From: Flammeovirgaceae bacterium UBA5585
GTDB lineage: Bacteria > Bacteroidota > Bacteroidia > Cytophagales > Cyclobacteriaceae
Assembly (NCBI GenBank): GCA_002425185.1
Contig: DILT01000011.1
Coordinates: 1-59,843 of the forward strand
DNA: 59,843 nucleotides
Reading direction: 5' to 3'
How positions within the stretch are numbered: the stretch's first letter is position 1; each line of letters begins with the position of its first letter. The notes below the pieces were generated by a model, which worked only from the letters and a program-made list of their open reading frames with translations, ran no database searches and was not told the DNA's origin. This document shows positions 17,703-26,061 of the stretch, one piece after another. Both the position numbers and the translations under genes were made by a program.

Positions 17703-19535
17703 CTAAACCTTAGTATCAACCTTGTATCCAAAAGCACTAAGTATTTTTAATGCATGATGCTCAGGAGATGTATTCTCATGATAAAATCTCTTTCTGACAT
17801 ATAATTCGGGTAAATCTTTAAAACTACCTTGGCTAGTTATTGCTGTTTCAAGCAGCAAGGAAACATCAGAAAATGAAAACGATGTCTTAGGATTTTCATT
17901 TTGAAAAGCATGATATGCATTCCTACCAATAGGTTCGAATTCCATAACTAAGACGTATTGATTGGCATATTTAACCTGGAATACTACTGCCCGTCTAGGT
18001 AATTTATCAGGCATATGGGAAAAATTAAACTCATTCTTACTTAGACCCCTGTCACTAGTGATGATGTTCATCAAAATAGTATCAAAATCAAAAACGCCTT
18101 CTTCTGTATTTCCATTGTGAAAAGAGACTTCACATCCTATCGATCGATAATATTCAACCATCAGTCTAATAAAATCCAAGTAATTACCGGGCGTTTTATA
18201 ATCAAGAACATACTCTCCTGAACTAACATTCAAACCTGTACTCCCTGAATTCTTCTCCTTTAACTCACTCAATGAAAGATTGGAAACATGTTTATGAGTT
18301 ACCCCTCCATATTCATGCTTTGGAGGAACTGGATCAATCTTTACTCGGATAATATCTGTAGTTAGATTAGGAAATCTCACTTTTCGAACCACATACTCCA
18401 AGTCATTAATTTGTGGATCATTTCCAATTCGGTTATTCCGTGTCAGGTCTTTGTCAAATGTTGGTTCATAATGATAAATTGTTTTTGTTTTTAGCTTTGG
18501 ACCCTGGTCACCCAAGTGTCTTGAAGTTCCCACACCTGGAATAGGTTGCCGGTTCTTATCAATTTCAGGATATTCATTTTCTTTCGAAAATCTAAGAGAG
18601 GTAAAGGGGAACTCAGCATAGCATTCGGTTATTTCAAGAATCAAGAAGATGTTAATATCCCCTATTGGCACACTAATTCCATATACTTCATGAATAGTCT
18701 CTCCTTCAAATGGAAACACTGTGTTTAGATAGCAAGATGAATTAAACTGGCCAAACACAGTCGAATTAAGTAAGGATACCTGCAATACATCAACAGCCTG
18801 TTTACATCGTTGACTAAAAGCAATTCTTGCTAAATAAGGCGCATCTGAGTAATTCATTTCCTCCCTGATTACAAAGAACTTATATCCGTCCTCGATTTTT
18901 AGAGAAGTCGGATTATATAGAACATTATCCTTTTTTGAAACTTCGAAGGGAGTGATTAATGCTTTTATCAACTTTGAAGACCGAAATAAGTAAAATCGTG
19001 CAATTTCATTACATGGATAAACGATATATTTGGCGTTCAGGGAAGAATCAGAATTTACTATCACCATGATATTTGATTTCTCTCCAAATGAATTCCTCCG
19101 TCCTGAACTCCATGCCAGATCTGTTCTAGTAAGGCCTATTCTTTTCCGAAATTCAGACCCTAGTTCCCAATTAGAAACTTGAAGGTGTGTTGCTTTACTT
19201 GCATCAATTTTTAGTTTGAAAGGAGAGGCTAATTCGTAAATCTTGTCTAGATTAAAGTCTCCATCCTGAAACAATACACCGGGAGAAATTATGGATAGCA
19301 GTTTTATGGGCACTGAAATAACCCTTAACTGCCTGAAATCGATTTTCGAAAAACTTATTGATTTGTACCCTTCATCTAGTCTCACCAAAGCAATATCAGC
19401 AGCTACACTACCATCAGGCTCACGGAAAATTCTTTCGGTCCATAAAACCATCCAATCACCAAGATGATCAGGTAAGTAAAACCTGTCTCTTAAAATATCG
19501 CTTAATTCCTTAGCTTTTAAGCTCGTTCCAACCAT
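17703..19535 (-). CDS. 610-residue protein with faint TnsE-like features
   Basis: No catalytic motif is seen. The layout recalls TnsE of Tn7: a beta-rich N-terminus (DWMVLWTERIFRE, then ADIALVRLDEGYKSISF), a middle segment YPCNEIARFYLFRSSKLIK at about 173-190 that parallels the TnsE PQLELARSLFL region, a linker, and a C-terminal domain with VFQVKYANQYVLVMEFEP followed by a His-rich turn (NTSPEHHAL) near the end. In Tn7, TnsE directs transposition to replicating plasmids through the sliding clamp. The start codon overlaps a terminal-type repeat 60 bases from the break in yifB, so the gene is the outermost of the island. It could be a transposition targeting factor, or a TnsE-derived defence protein working with the adjacent kinase and phosphatase. 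The similarity is by eye only and weak. Confidence 0.35.
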   Translation of the reverse strand: MVGTSLKAKELSDILRDRFYLPDHLGDWMVLWTERIFREPDGSVAADIALVRLDEGYKSISFSKIDFRQLRVISVPIKLLSIISPGVLFQDGDFNLDKIYELASPFKLKIDASKATHLQVSNWELGSEFRKRIGLTRTDLAWSSGRRNSFGEKSNIMVIVNSDSSLNAKYIVYPCNEIARFYLFRSSKLIKALITPFEVSKKDNVLYNPTSLKIEDGYKFFVIREEMNYSDAPYLARIAFSQRCKQAVDVLQVSLLNSTVFGQFNSSCYLNTVFPFEGETIHEVYGISVPIGDINIFLILEITECYAEFPFTSLRFSKENEYPEIDKNRQPIPGVGTSRHLGDQGPKLKTKTIYHYEPTFDKDLTRNNRIGNDPQINDLEYVVRKVRFPNLTTDIIRVKIDPVPPKHEYGGVTHKHVSNLSLSELKEKNSGSTGLNVSSGEYVLDYKTPGNYLDFIRLMVEYYRSIGCEVSFHNGNTEEGVFDFDTILMNIITSDRGLSKNEFNFSHMPDKLPRRAVVFQVKYANQYVLVMEFEPIGRNAYHAFQNENPKTSFSFSDVSLLLETAITSQGSFKDLPELYVRKRFYHENTSPEHHALKILSAFGYKVDTKV

Positions 19536-19595
19536 TTAATAGTCACAATTCTCGTTTTATTCTGACTTTTCTCATTATTTAATGATTATGTCACA
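19534..19595 (-). repeat. Putative transposon right end with TGTGAC repeats
   Basis: Read on the minus strand from 19595 inward, the foreign DNA begins TGTGACATAATCATTAAAT, and 48 bases further in TGTGACTATTAAAT recurs just before the start codon at 19535. The two direct repeats share TGTGAC and ATTAAAT with different spacing. The first copy also overlaps a 14-base palindrome (TCATTATTTAATGA, 19572-19585). Tn7-like elements start with TGT and carry several transposase-binding repeats of about 20 bases near each end. The opposite end is not in the window, so this is an inference from one side. Confidence 0.45.
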
Positions 19596-19850
19596 CAGGG
19601 CAATGGGTAAATCGTAGGCTGAACCTTCTTTGCGAATATCCGCGGGCGCCAGGTTAACCACGGTTTTCTCCCGCGGCATAAAATAGCGAAACTGTTTTAC
19701 AGAAGATTCAATACGATGCTCGCTTTCCTTAATGGCGCTGTCGGGAAGACCACTCATCCAAAAGCGTGTGCCTTGCCCTACGTTAACTTCTACGGTAATC
19801 GTCCGGGCATCTACACCAAACACCGCACAGCCGTAGGTCTTCGCCAGCAT
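19575..19850 (-). pseudogene. yifB: YifB/ComM-type Mg-chelatase-like ATPase, truncated by the island
   Basis: The N-terminal 87 residues are those of YifB/ComM: TYGCAVFGVDARTITVEV, GLPDSAIKESEHRIESSV, and NLAPADIRKEGSAYDLPIAL. Intact proteins have about 510 residues, with the AAA+ core (Walker A and B) after this point. Here the frame leaves the family after YDLPIAL and ends four codons later in island DNA (CDIIIK and stop). The product would be an N-terminal S5-like domain only and is surely not functional as an ATPase. It starts 2 bases after the gmhA stop, so it was the next gene in that operon. In other bacteria ComM is a branch-migration helicase in natural transformation. The remainder should lie on the other side of the island. 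Confidence 0.9.
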
Positions 19851-19852
19851 AT

Positions 19853-20428
19853 TTACACGTGCTTTTCGAGAAGGACAATTAAGACGTGGACAATCTTGTA
19901 ATGAATTTCATGAATCCGATCAGCAAAGCCGAAATGGGCAACGCGAATTTCCACATCGGCATGTGCGGCCAGTTTACCACCATTCTTTCCGGTCAAAGCA
20001 ATCACTTTCATACCCTTGGCTTTGGCCGATTGTGCCGCCTGAATTACGTTAGCTGAGTTGCCGCTGGTACTCACCGCCAGCAAAACATCATTTGACTGAC
20101 CGATGGCATCAACAAAACGCGAGAAGATAAAATCATAACCATATTCATTACCCACACATGACATGTGCCCGGGGTCGGAAATAGAAAGCGCAGGAATTGG
20201 ATTTCTGTTCTCGCGGTAACGACCGGTAAGCTCTTCTGCAAAGTGCATGGCAACACAATGCGAACCTCCATTACCACAGGCAATAATTTTTCCTCCCTTG
20301 TTAACTGCGTTAATCATTACCTGCGCAGCCTCATCAATTTTTAGGTAGTTGGCTGGTTCATTCAAAAAGTTATCGAGTACGGTTGCCGATTGTTGCAATT
20401 CCGTTGTAATAATATGACGGTTGTCCAT
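19853..20428 (-). CDS. gmhA: Phosphoheptose isomerase (SIS family)
   Basis: The 191-residue protein aligns along its length with GmhA, which converts sedoheptulose 7-phosphate to D-glycero-D-manno-heptose 7-phosphate for lipopolysaccharide core synthesis in the cytoplasm. The SIS features are clear: ACGNGGS, MHFAEELTGRYRENR (with the metal-ligand His and Glu), STSGNS, and HFGFADRIHEIHYKIVH near the end. Two positions differ from the usual sequence: GGSxCDAM reads GGSHCVAM, and the Gln before EIH, a metal ligand in solved GmhA structures, is His. His could still bind the metal. It lies between a small membrane protein gene (1 base gap) and the truncated yifB (2 base gap), in one operon. Confidence 0.93.
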   Translation of the reverse strand: MDNRHIITTELQQSATVLDNFLNEPANYLKIDEAAQVMINAVNKGGKIIACGNGGSHCVAMHFAEELTGRYRENRNPIPALSISDPGHMSCVGNEYGYDFIFSRFVDAIGQSNDVLLAVSTSGNSANVIQAAQSAKAKGMKVIALTGKNGGKLAAHADVEIRVAHFGFADRIHEIHYKIVHVLIVLLEKHV

Positions 20429-20429
20429 T

Positions 20430-20756
20430 TTAGTTTGTTGGAGGTTGAGGCACTGGCTTGTTCTTCGCAGCTTCCTGCAGGTCGTACAATTTTACTTTGA
20501 GATTATTGAGTTCTTTCGTTAGCTCATCCTTCTCGCGCTGATTTCTGCGGTTGTCACGATAATGAAGAATGACATTGGCGACCATAAGAAACAAGAGAAT
20601 AAGTGAACCGTATTTCAGCATCCATATTTTTCCCTGCATCTGGAAGAGAAACGCTACGTTTTCCTTTTGGCCATCCATATACAGGCTGAATAAAAAAATG
20701 AACAGGTGAAGCGCACCGAATACGGAGTAGAAGATGAGACGGTTCTTTTTCATCAT
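20430..20756 (-). CDS. Small two-TM protein with coiled-coil tail
   Basis: The 108-residue protein has hydrophobic segments at about 7-25 (IFYSVFGALHLFIFLFSLY) and 46-65 (WMLKYGSLILLFLMVANVIL), then a basic, heptad-like helix (KDELTKELNNLKVKLYDLQE) and a proline-rich end. It is probably an inner-membrane protein with a cytoplasmic coiled coil. No function is known to me. It opens the gmhA operon: its stop is one base from the gmhA start. A second in-frame ATG at codon 2 is an equally possible start. Confidence 0.7.
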   Translation of the reverse strand: MMKKNRLIFYSVFGALHLFIFLFSLYMDGQKENVAFLFQMQGKIWMLKYGSLILLFLMVANVILHYRDNRRNQREKDELTKELNNLKVKLYDLQEAAKNKPVPQPPTN

Positions 20757-20776
20757 GGCCTTTTTGGATTGAAAGA

Positions 20777-20803
20777 CAAACTTAGCTTTTTAACTAAAAC
20801 CAA
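20777..20803 (-). promoter_or_regulatory. Promoter of the gmhA operon
   Basis: On the minus strand TAAGTTTG (20777-20784) matches the Bacteroidota -7 element TAnnTTTG, with TTTTTTG 16 bases upstream as the -33 element. Transcription would start near 20771 and give a leader of about 15 bases to the first ATG at 20756. The assignment rests on motif and spacing. Confidence 0.5.
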
Positions 20804-20845
20804 AAAATACAAAATCACCGGAAAACTTGCACAAAAAGCACGATC

Positions 20846-22669
20846 TCAGGCCTTTTGGATTTCGCTAAGCTTTTTGTAAAGTCCGTTTTGTTGCACCAGT
20901 TCATCATGTTTGCCGCGTTCTACAATCTGCCCGTCTTGCAACACAATAATTTCGTCAGCATGTTGTATGGTACTTAACCGGTGTGCGATCACAATTGATG
21001 TGCGGTTCTTCATCAGGTTAGTAAGCGCATCCTGTACCAATCGTTCGGATTCGGAATCCAATGCCGAAGTAGCTTCATCCAAAATGAGAATGGGTGGGTT
21101 CTTTAACACAGCCCGTGCAATAGCCAGTCGTTGACGTTGTCCACCGGAGAGTTTTGACCCGCGATCACCAATAAGTGTATCGTACCCCGCTTCGGTTTGC
21201 ATAATAAAGTCGTGTGCATTGGCCACTTTTGCTGCATGAACCACATCTTCTTCCTTTACATTGGGCATACCAAAAGCAATATTATTAAAAATGGTGTCGT
21301 TGAACAGGATGGATTCCTGTGTTACCACCCCCATTACTGCACGAAGTGATTCAAGGTTATAATCAGTCAAGGGAATCGCATCCAGTAAAACCTGGCCTTG
21401 TGTAGGATCATAAAATCGTGGAACCAAATCTGCCAGAGTTGATTTGCCTCCACCGGAAGGGCCAACCAAAGCAATGGTTTTTCCGCGCTCAATTTTAAGG
21501 TTAATATTCTTTAATACATTCTCCTTATCATAGGAAAAGCTTACGCCTTTAAATTCAATGCTATCCTTAAATTGATTTAATATAATAGCATTAGGTTTAT
21601 TAAGAATAGCAGGGGCAGAATCTACTACACTGAATATACGCTGTGCCGCCACGGTACCTTTCTGCAGCGAGGTTATGCCATTCGAAAAGTTTTTTGCCGG
21701 TTGAATCATCGAAGCATAAAATGCAATAAAACCCATAAATACCTCTGGCTTCAATTCGTCATTCATTACCAGTTGACCACCATAGTAAAGTATAAGGGCA
21801 ACAATAATTACGCCCAGAAATTCAGACACGGGTGATGACAATTCATTTTTACGGGCGATGGATAGATTAACTTTCCGATGATAGGATGTCTCACTATCCA
21901 TTTTATCCAGGATGAAATTTCGTGCGTTAAATGCTTTGATCACCCGCATGCCACCAAACGTTTCATCCAGAATGTTCACAATGCGTCCCATAGCTTCCTG
22001 GCTTTGTTTTGCTTTACGTTTTAATCGTTTTATGATTTCGGCTACAATACCGCCCGTGACGGGTAACAGAATAAGCGTAAATAAGGTAAGCTTTACCGAT
22101 ATCATAAAAAGCACACTTATATAAACGATGATGGTGATCGGCTCCTTTAATACAGATTTTAAACTGTTTACCACAGAATTTTCAACCTCACCAATATCAT
22201 TGGTGAAGCGTGATATCAAATCGCCTTTACGGTTACTATGAAAGTACCCGATGTGAAGACGTGTTACGTTGGAAAAAATATCCATTCGCATATTTTTTAC
22301 CACATCCACTTTGATGCGCGAAGCCGCCATACGTTCAGCATACCGAAACACATTGGCCAGAAAAACGCACGATACTATGGAGATGCAAACAAACAGCAAG
22401 GCATTAATGCGTCCATGCTCTACAATAATTTGCATGAAATGATGCCGGAAATATTCTTTCACAAAATCAATGGTAAAAGAGAACTCGGGAAGCGCAGGAA
22501 CAAGCGCGCTGCTTTTATCATCAAACAGCACCTCCAGCATGGGCATAATCAACCCCAGGTACGAAGCACTAAACAACACACCCAACGTAGAGAAAACAAA
22601 AAACTGAACTAACCGGGGAGTCAGGTTAGGGGCATACTTCAAAATCCGTAGGTAGGTATTCATAACCAA
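20846..22669 (-). CDS. ABC exporter, MsbA-like (fused membrane and ATPase domains)
   Basis: The 607-residue protein has an N-terminal six-helix ABC membrane domain (about 20-330) and a C-terminal ATPase with Walker A GPSGGGKST (about 400), the signature LSGGQRQR (about 503), Walker B LILDEATSALD and the switch HRLSTI. Such half-transporters act as homodimers in the inner membrane and flip lipids or export drugs; MsbA flips lipid A-core. It follows directly after the Wzi-like outer-membrane gene (stop and start adjacent), which supports a role in envelope polysaccharide or lipid export. MsbA function as such cannot be proved by sequence alone. Confidence 0.88.
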   Translation of the reverse strand: MVMNTYLRILKYAPNLTPRLVQFFVFSTLGVLFSASYLGLIMPMLEVLFDDKSSALVPALPEFSFTIDFVKEYFRHHFMQIIVEHGRINALLFVCISIVSCVFLANVFRYAERMAASRIKVDVVKNMRMDIFSNVTRLHIGYFHSNRKGDLISRFTNDIGEVENSVVNSLKSVLKEPITIIVYISVLFMISVKLTLFTLILLPVTGGIVAEIIKRLKRKAKQSQEAMGRIVNILDETFGGMRVIKAFNARNFILDKMDSETSYHRKVNLSIARKNELSSPVSEFLGVIIVALILYYGGQLVMNDELKPEVFMGFIAFYASMIQPAKNFSNGITSLQKGTVAAQRIFSVVDSAPAILNKPNAIILNQFKDSIEFKGVSFSYDKENVLKNINLKIERGKTIALVGPSGGGKSTLADLVPRFYDPTQGQVLLDAIPLTDYNLESLRAVMGVVTQESILFNDTIFNNIAFGMPNVKEEDVVHAAKVANAHDFIMQTEAGYDTLIGDRGSKLSGGQRQRLAIARAVLKNPPILILDEATSALDSESERLVQDALTNLMKNRTSIVIAHRLSTIQHADEIIVLQDGQIVERGKHDELVQQNGLYKKLSEIQKA

Positions 22670-24391
22670 TTAAAATTCGTACAACCGCTGCGCGATATTC
22701 CAGCGCAAAGCTAACGAAGTTATGGCTGAGTTGTTATTAAAGACGGAGGCTGCACTCTTGCTGCTTCGGATGATGGCGGTGGCATCGATAAACAGGTTAT
22801 GTTTCAATTGCCAACTGGCTGTGAAGGTCGCCATTACAATTGTATTATTTATACCTTGACCAATGGTGTTACCAAAATTTGAATCTGCCAAATAAGTTTT
22901 TCGGTAACTGTTGCTTTTAAGAATGTCGCCTCCAAAATTAAAACCTACTGTATCTCTGCCAATTTGTGCATAAATCAGTTTGCCTGAAAGATTAAGCCGA
23001 GGTAAAGGTTGGTAGCGTGCAATGCCAACCAGTTCTTTAAAATTAGCACCCAATGGATGGGCAATAGCTTGACGGTAATGGGAGTAACTGCCGTATTTTG
23101 TATTGTGTGAATAGGTATAGGGCCTCACGATATTCGTCTCCATCTGCAAGTCAAGATTAGAGACGCCAAACGCATAGATATATTTTGCCCCGAATTGAAT
23201 TCCAAATTTATTTGCCCACCACCCGTTGCCATCCCTAAGATTGTCTAACAGAAACTCATCCAGTACAAATTGTCCGTAAAACTGAATATTATTTAACGCA
23301 TTCCACTTAAAATCAGCACCAAGAATCACATTGTCACTGCTTCCATTTTGCTGTTCAATGGCCCTGAAAAAAATCACCGGATTGAGGTAGTCGAGCCGGA
23401 AACGCGAAGCACCTGTTTCATCATCCGGACTAAACACCACGGATTCAAAAACACCCAGGTTTAACTTCTTACCGATGTTGATGCTCAGGTGATGCAGCGC
23501 TACAAATTTTTGTGGGTAGCCGCCCTTTAATCCTTGCGTACCCCCTGATGTTCCGCGAACATCAGCCGTAAACTGGTTGAGCAGGTAGAAATAGTTAAGC
23601 TTCCACACTTTTAAATTGCCCTTTAAAAACCAGGCTGGTGGTGCAAAGTCAGAAAAGATTAAAGAACGATATCCGTTGCCGATAAAAAAACGGTCGTGGC
23701 CAAACTGCAGGTTAATATGCTTGGTTGCCTCAAAGGTGATGTATCCCCGTGCCTGAAAAAAGTCATAGCCTTTGTTTCCCTTAAATGTCTTCCAAAACCC
23801 CTCATGCGGAATTACCGGGTAATAGCCAAGGGTAGTGTCGTTGGTAATGGTTTGTGAAATATATGCCGGAAAACGAACCTGGTTTTCAGTTAAGAAAGAA
23901 TAAAAGCCAACACGCTTATCCACCATCCCGCGCACCTCAACACCCCGCGTATTGGTGAAGAGCATGTCATCCGATCGGGAATCCCGACCCGCGCCTGCAT
24001 AAAGCACAGGGTTGATATGCAGATCAAACTCCGGAATATCAACATACAACAAATCCGATTTCTTTTTATAGAAACTTTTCAGAAACGGTCTCCGGCTTTC
24101 ATTGGTCTCCGGCCGTGCCCACTCCCAGCTATCGTTGTTAAAATAGGCAAGGTTAAAATTATCAGTACCCGAAGTAAAAGCATTAAGGCTCCTGGCAGAG
24201 TCCAAAAAGGAAATGATGGCCGACCGCTTGTAGGGCTTTACCGTTGTAAATAGGTGGGGCAAAGTGCCTCCGGTTTTAATTTCGTACCGGTCAATCCAAT
24301 GATAGTAGGTGTCGTTTAAAGAGGCGTAATTGCTTTGCGCAAGAAGGCAAATAGGGGCTATAACGATTAAAAGTGAAAAGAAAATCTTCAT
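22670..24391 (-). CDS. Outer-membrane beta-barrel protein, Wzi/capsule-assembly-like
   Basis: The 573-residue protein opens with a signal peptide (MKIFFSLLIVIAPICLLAQ) and is rich in alternating strands with aromatic girdle residues, ending in a terminal aromatic (RLYEF), the form of an outer-membrane barrel. The segment LQFGHDRFFIGNGYRSLIFS resembles the capsule assembly Wzi family, in which an 18-strand barrel helps to anchor surface polysaccharide. The stop codon abuts the start of the MsbA-like exporter, so the two are co-transcribed. The family call is from pattern; a different porin-like barrel is possible. Confidence 0.65.
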   Translation of the reverse strand: MKIFFSLLIVIAPICLLAQSNYASLNDTYYHWIDRYEIKTGGTLPHLFTTVKPYKRSAIISFLDSARSLNAFTSGTDNFNLAYFNNDSWEWARPETNESRRPFLKSFYKKKSDLLYVDIPEFDLHINPVLYAGAGRDSRSDDMLFTNTRGVEVRGMVDKRVGFYSFLTENQVRFPAYISQTITNDTTLGYYPVIPHEGFWKTFKGNKGYDFFQARGYITFEATKHINLQFGHDRFFIGNGYRSLIFSDFAPPAWFLKGNLKVWKLNYFYLLNQFTADVRGTSGGTQGLKGGYPQKFVALHHLSINIGKKLNLGVFESVVFSPDDETGASRFRLDYLNPVIFFRAIEQQNGSSDNVILGADFKWNALNNIQFYGQFVLDEFLLDNLRDGNGWWANKFGIQFGAKYIYAFGVSNLDLQMETNIVRPYTYSHNTKYGSYSHYRQAIAHPLGANFKELVGIARYQPLPRLNLSGKLIYAQIGRDTVGFNFGGDILKSNSYRKTYLADSNFGNTIGQGINNTIVMATFTASWQLKHNLFIDATAIIRSSKSAASVFNNNSAITSLALRWNIAQRLYEF

Positions 24392-24456
24392 TCAACAGTC
24401 AGTTACGGGCAAAATACATAGGGTTATACTTATAGCCAAAATTCATAATTCTCTTC

Positions 24457-24486
24457 TTGAAATTAGCTGCGGGCTTATTATCTTTG
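24457..24486 (+). promoter_or_regulatory. Promoter of rpmE2
   Basis: TATCTTTG (24479-24486) is an exact TAnnTTTG -7 element, with TTG (24457-24459) 19 bases upstream. Transcription would begin about 6 bases after the element, leaving a leader of about 35 bases to the start codon at 24528. It is the best promoter match in the window. Confidence 0.65.
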
Positions 24487-24527
24487 CAGTCCGTTTAGGA
24501 AAAAACAAGGATTAGAGGCTAAAAACG

Positions 24528-24776
24528 ATGAAAAAGGATATTCACCCAGACTACCACGAAGTTATTTTCCACGATACTTCAAGCGATTTTAAGTTTAAAA
24601 CACGCTCTACCGTAAAAACCAAAGAAACCATTACCTGGGAAGACGGTAAAGAGTACCCATTGGTTAAAGTGGAAGTTAGCTCCGCTTCGCACCCCTTCTT
24701 TACAGGCAAGAAGTTGTTTGTTGACACAGCAGGCCGTGTGGAGAAATTCCAAAAGAAATACCAAAAGAAATCTTAA
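24528..24776 (+). CDS. rpmE2: 50S ribosomal protein L31, type B
   Basis: The 82-residue protein begins MKKDIHPDYHEVIFHDTSS and contains SHPFFTGKKLFVDTAGRVEK, the signature of L31. It is the type B form: the zinc-binding cysteines of type A are absent and the protein is longer. It joins the two ribosomal subunits at the central protuberance. The gene is monocistronic, with a promoter upstream and a strong terminator 20 bases after its stop. In many bacteria the type B form supports growth under zinc limitation; in Bacteroidota it is often the only copy. Confidence 0.96.
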   Translation: MKKDIHPDYHEVIFHDTSSDFKFKTRSTVKTKETITWEDGKEYPLVKVEVSSASHPFFTGKKLFVDTAGRVEKFQKKYQKKS

Positions 24777-24797
24777 TCACTTCTTCTTATATGCATG

Positions 24798-24827
24798 AAA
24801 CCCTGGCGGTCCCGTCAGGGTTTTTTT
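24798..24827 (+). terminator. Rho-independent terminator after rpmE2
   Basis: AAACCCTG and CAGGGTTT pair around a 10-base loop, followed directly by a run of T. Stem, position after the stop codon and T run are all typical of an intrinsic terminator. Confidence 0.9.
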
Positions 24828-24872
24828 ATGTCCGGAACAACTCATATAGGCATTAAAGCCTAACTTTACCCC

Positions 24873-26060
24873 ATGAACATTGTCTTGTTTGACGAACCCC
24901 TTACCCGAACTGAACTGCTGCCCTTCACCTTCACCAGGCCGTTAGCAAAAATCAGGGTGGGTATTCTCACCATTGATGAGAAGTGGAGCAAATGGCTAAC
25001 CGGACAGCCCTCCTTTCTTACCGAAGCGTATCTCTCAGCAAAATTTCCGGTTATCCAAAGCACTGATAACCTGCTGATCAACGGAGCGCTTTGTCCGGAT
25101 GAAAACCTTGTGCGTGCAGTGAAAGGACTTTATAACGGAACAGCCCTTGTCCAAAAAGGTGTGCGGTTAGCCATTCGTTCCGAAAGCACAAGCCTCGCCC
25201 AATTTGAAAAGGCTAAACACATCGAATACGAAGGAAATATTACCCTGATTGATCAGGTCTGGAAAATATTTCAACACAATGCAGCACAATTACGAATAGA
25301 CTTTAAACTGATTACAGCGGGTAGAAAATCGCAGGGCGTACAGGATAAACACACTATACGATACAACGAAGAAAATATTTTTGTTGAAGAAGGAGTAGCC
25401 ATACGGGCTGCGGTATTGAATGCCGAAGATGGGCCAATTTACCTCGGGAAAAATTCTGTCATACAGGAAGGTGCGCTGATAAAAGGACCTTTTGCCCTAT
25501 GCGAAGGTTCGCATGTAAACATGGGCGGAAAAATGCGGGGCGATTCTACCATAGGACCCTACTCTAAAGTTGGAGGTGAAATCAGCAACTCCGTTATTTT
25601 TGGCTTCAGCAATAAAGCGCACGATGGCTTTTTAGGAAACAGCGTTTTGGGAGAATGGTGTAACCTGGGTGCTGACACCAACACCTCCAACCTGAAAAAC
25701 AATTACGAGAATGTTAAAATCTGGAGTTATGCCAAAGGCGGGTTTGCCGATACAGGTTTACAGTTTTGCGGATTGATGATGGGCGACCACAGTAAAGCGG
25801 GTATTAACACCATGTTCAACACAGGTACTGTAGTGGGTGTATCGGCAAATATTTTTGGCGATGGATTTCCACGCACATTTATTCCCTCCTTTGCCTGGGG
25901 GGGTGCCAGTGGGTTTTCAACATTTCAACTTTCCAAGGCTTTTGATACCGCCACCAAAGTTATGGCCAGGCGAAATCTTACCCTTGACGAAACAGAGAAG
26001 AGCGTATTGAAACATATTTTTGAATCAACGGCAGGTAACAGAATTTGGGAGAAGAAGTGA
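24873..26060 (+). CDS. GlmU-like sugar nucleotidyltransferase/acetyltransferase
   Basis: The 395-residue protein has a shortened nucleotidyltransferase-like N-terminus (MNIVLFDEPLTRTELLPFTF, RPLAKIRVGI) and a C-terminal left-handed beta helix of hexapeptide repeats (about 165-330: LGKNSVIQEGALIKGPF, LGEWCNLGADTNTSNLKNNY, MMGDHSKAGINTMFNTGTVV). This is the GlmU family form found in Bacteroidota, thought to make UDP-N-acetylglucosamine or a related nucleotide sugar for the cell wall. The classical GxGxR start of GlmU is absent; RPLAKIRVG takes a similar place. It heads a co-directional run with the DNA polymerase subunit gene, 1 base away. Confidence 0.82.
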   Translation: MNIVLFDEPLTRTELLPFTFTRPLAKIRVGILTIDEKWSKWLTGQPSFLTEAYLSAKFPVIQSTDNLLINGALCPDENLVRAVKGLYNGTALVQKGVRLAIRSESTSLAQFEKAKHIEYEGNITLIDQVWKIFQHNAAQLRIDFKLITAGRKSQGVQDKHTIRYNEENIFVEEGVAIRAAVLNAEDGPIYLGKNSVIQEGALIKGPFALCEGSHVNMGGKMRGDSTIGPYSKVGGEISNSVIFGFSNKAHDGFLGNSVLGEWCNLGADTNTSNLKNNYENVKIWSYAKGGFADTGLQFCGLMMGDHSKAGINTMFNTGTVVGVSANIFGDGFPRTFIPSFAWGGASGFSTFQLSKAFDTATKVMARRNLTLDETEKSVLKHIFESTAGNRIWEKK

Positions 26061-26061
26061 T

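Larger units (their letters stand above)
1..19595. mobile_element. Accessory (defence-type) island, right end inside yifB
   Basis: The stretch is set off from the DNA to its right by A+T-rich codon use, mixed gene orientations, gene remnants and defence-type content (two DNA methyltransferases, nuclease-helicase, PD-(D/E)XK protein, antitoxin, KAP NTPase, kinase and phosphatase). Its right boundary is sharp: yifB reading is lost at 19595/19596, directly after the codons for the conserved YDLPIAL motif, and the foreign side starts with TGTGAC. No transposase, integrase or left end is visible, so the island must extend beyond position 1 if it is one element. Known: comM/yifB is a recurrent insertion site for Tn7-like elements, including the Tn6022/AbaR group. 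Inferred: a Tn7-like or other DDE-type element carried this block in. Internal scraps suggest it was assembled in several steps. Confidence 0.6.

Noticed and set aside
1..19595. CRISPR array or DISARM/BREX system
   Set aside because: No repeat-spacer structure, cas gene, DrmA/DrmB, PglZ or BrxC-like gene was seen.
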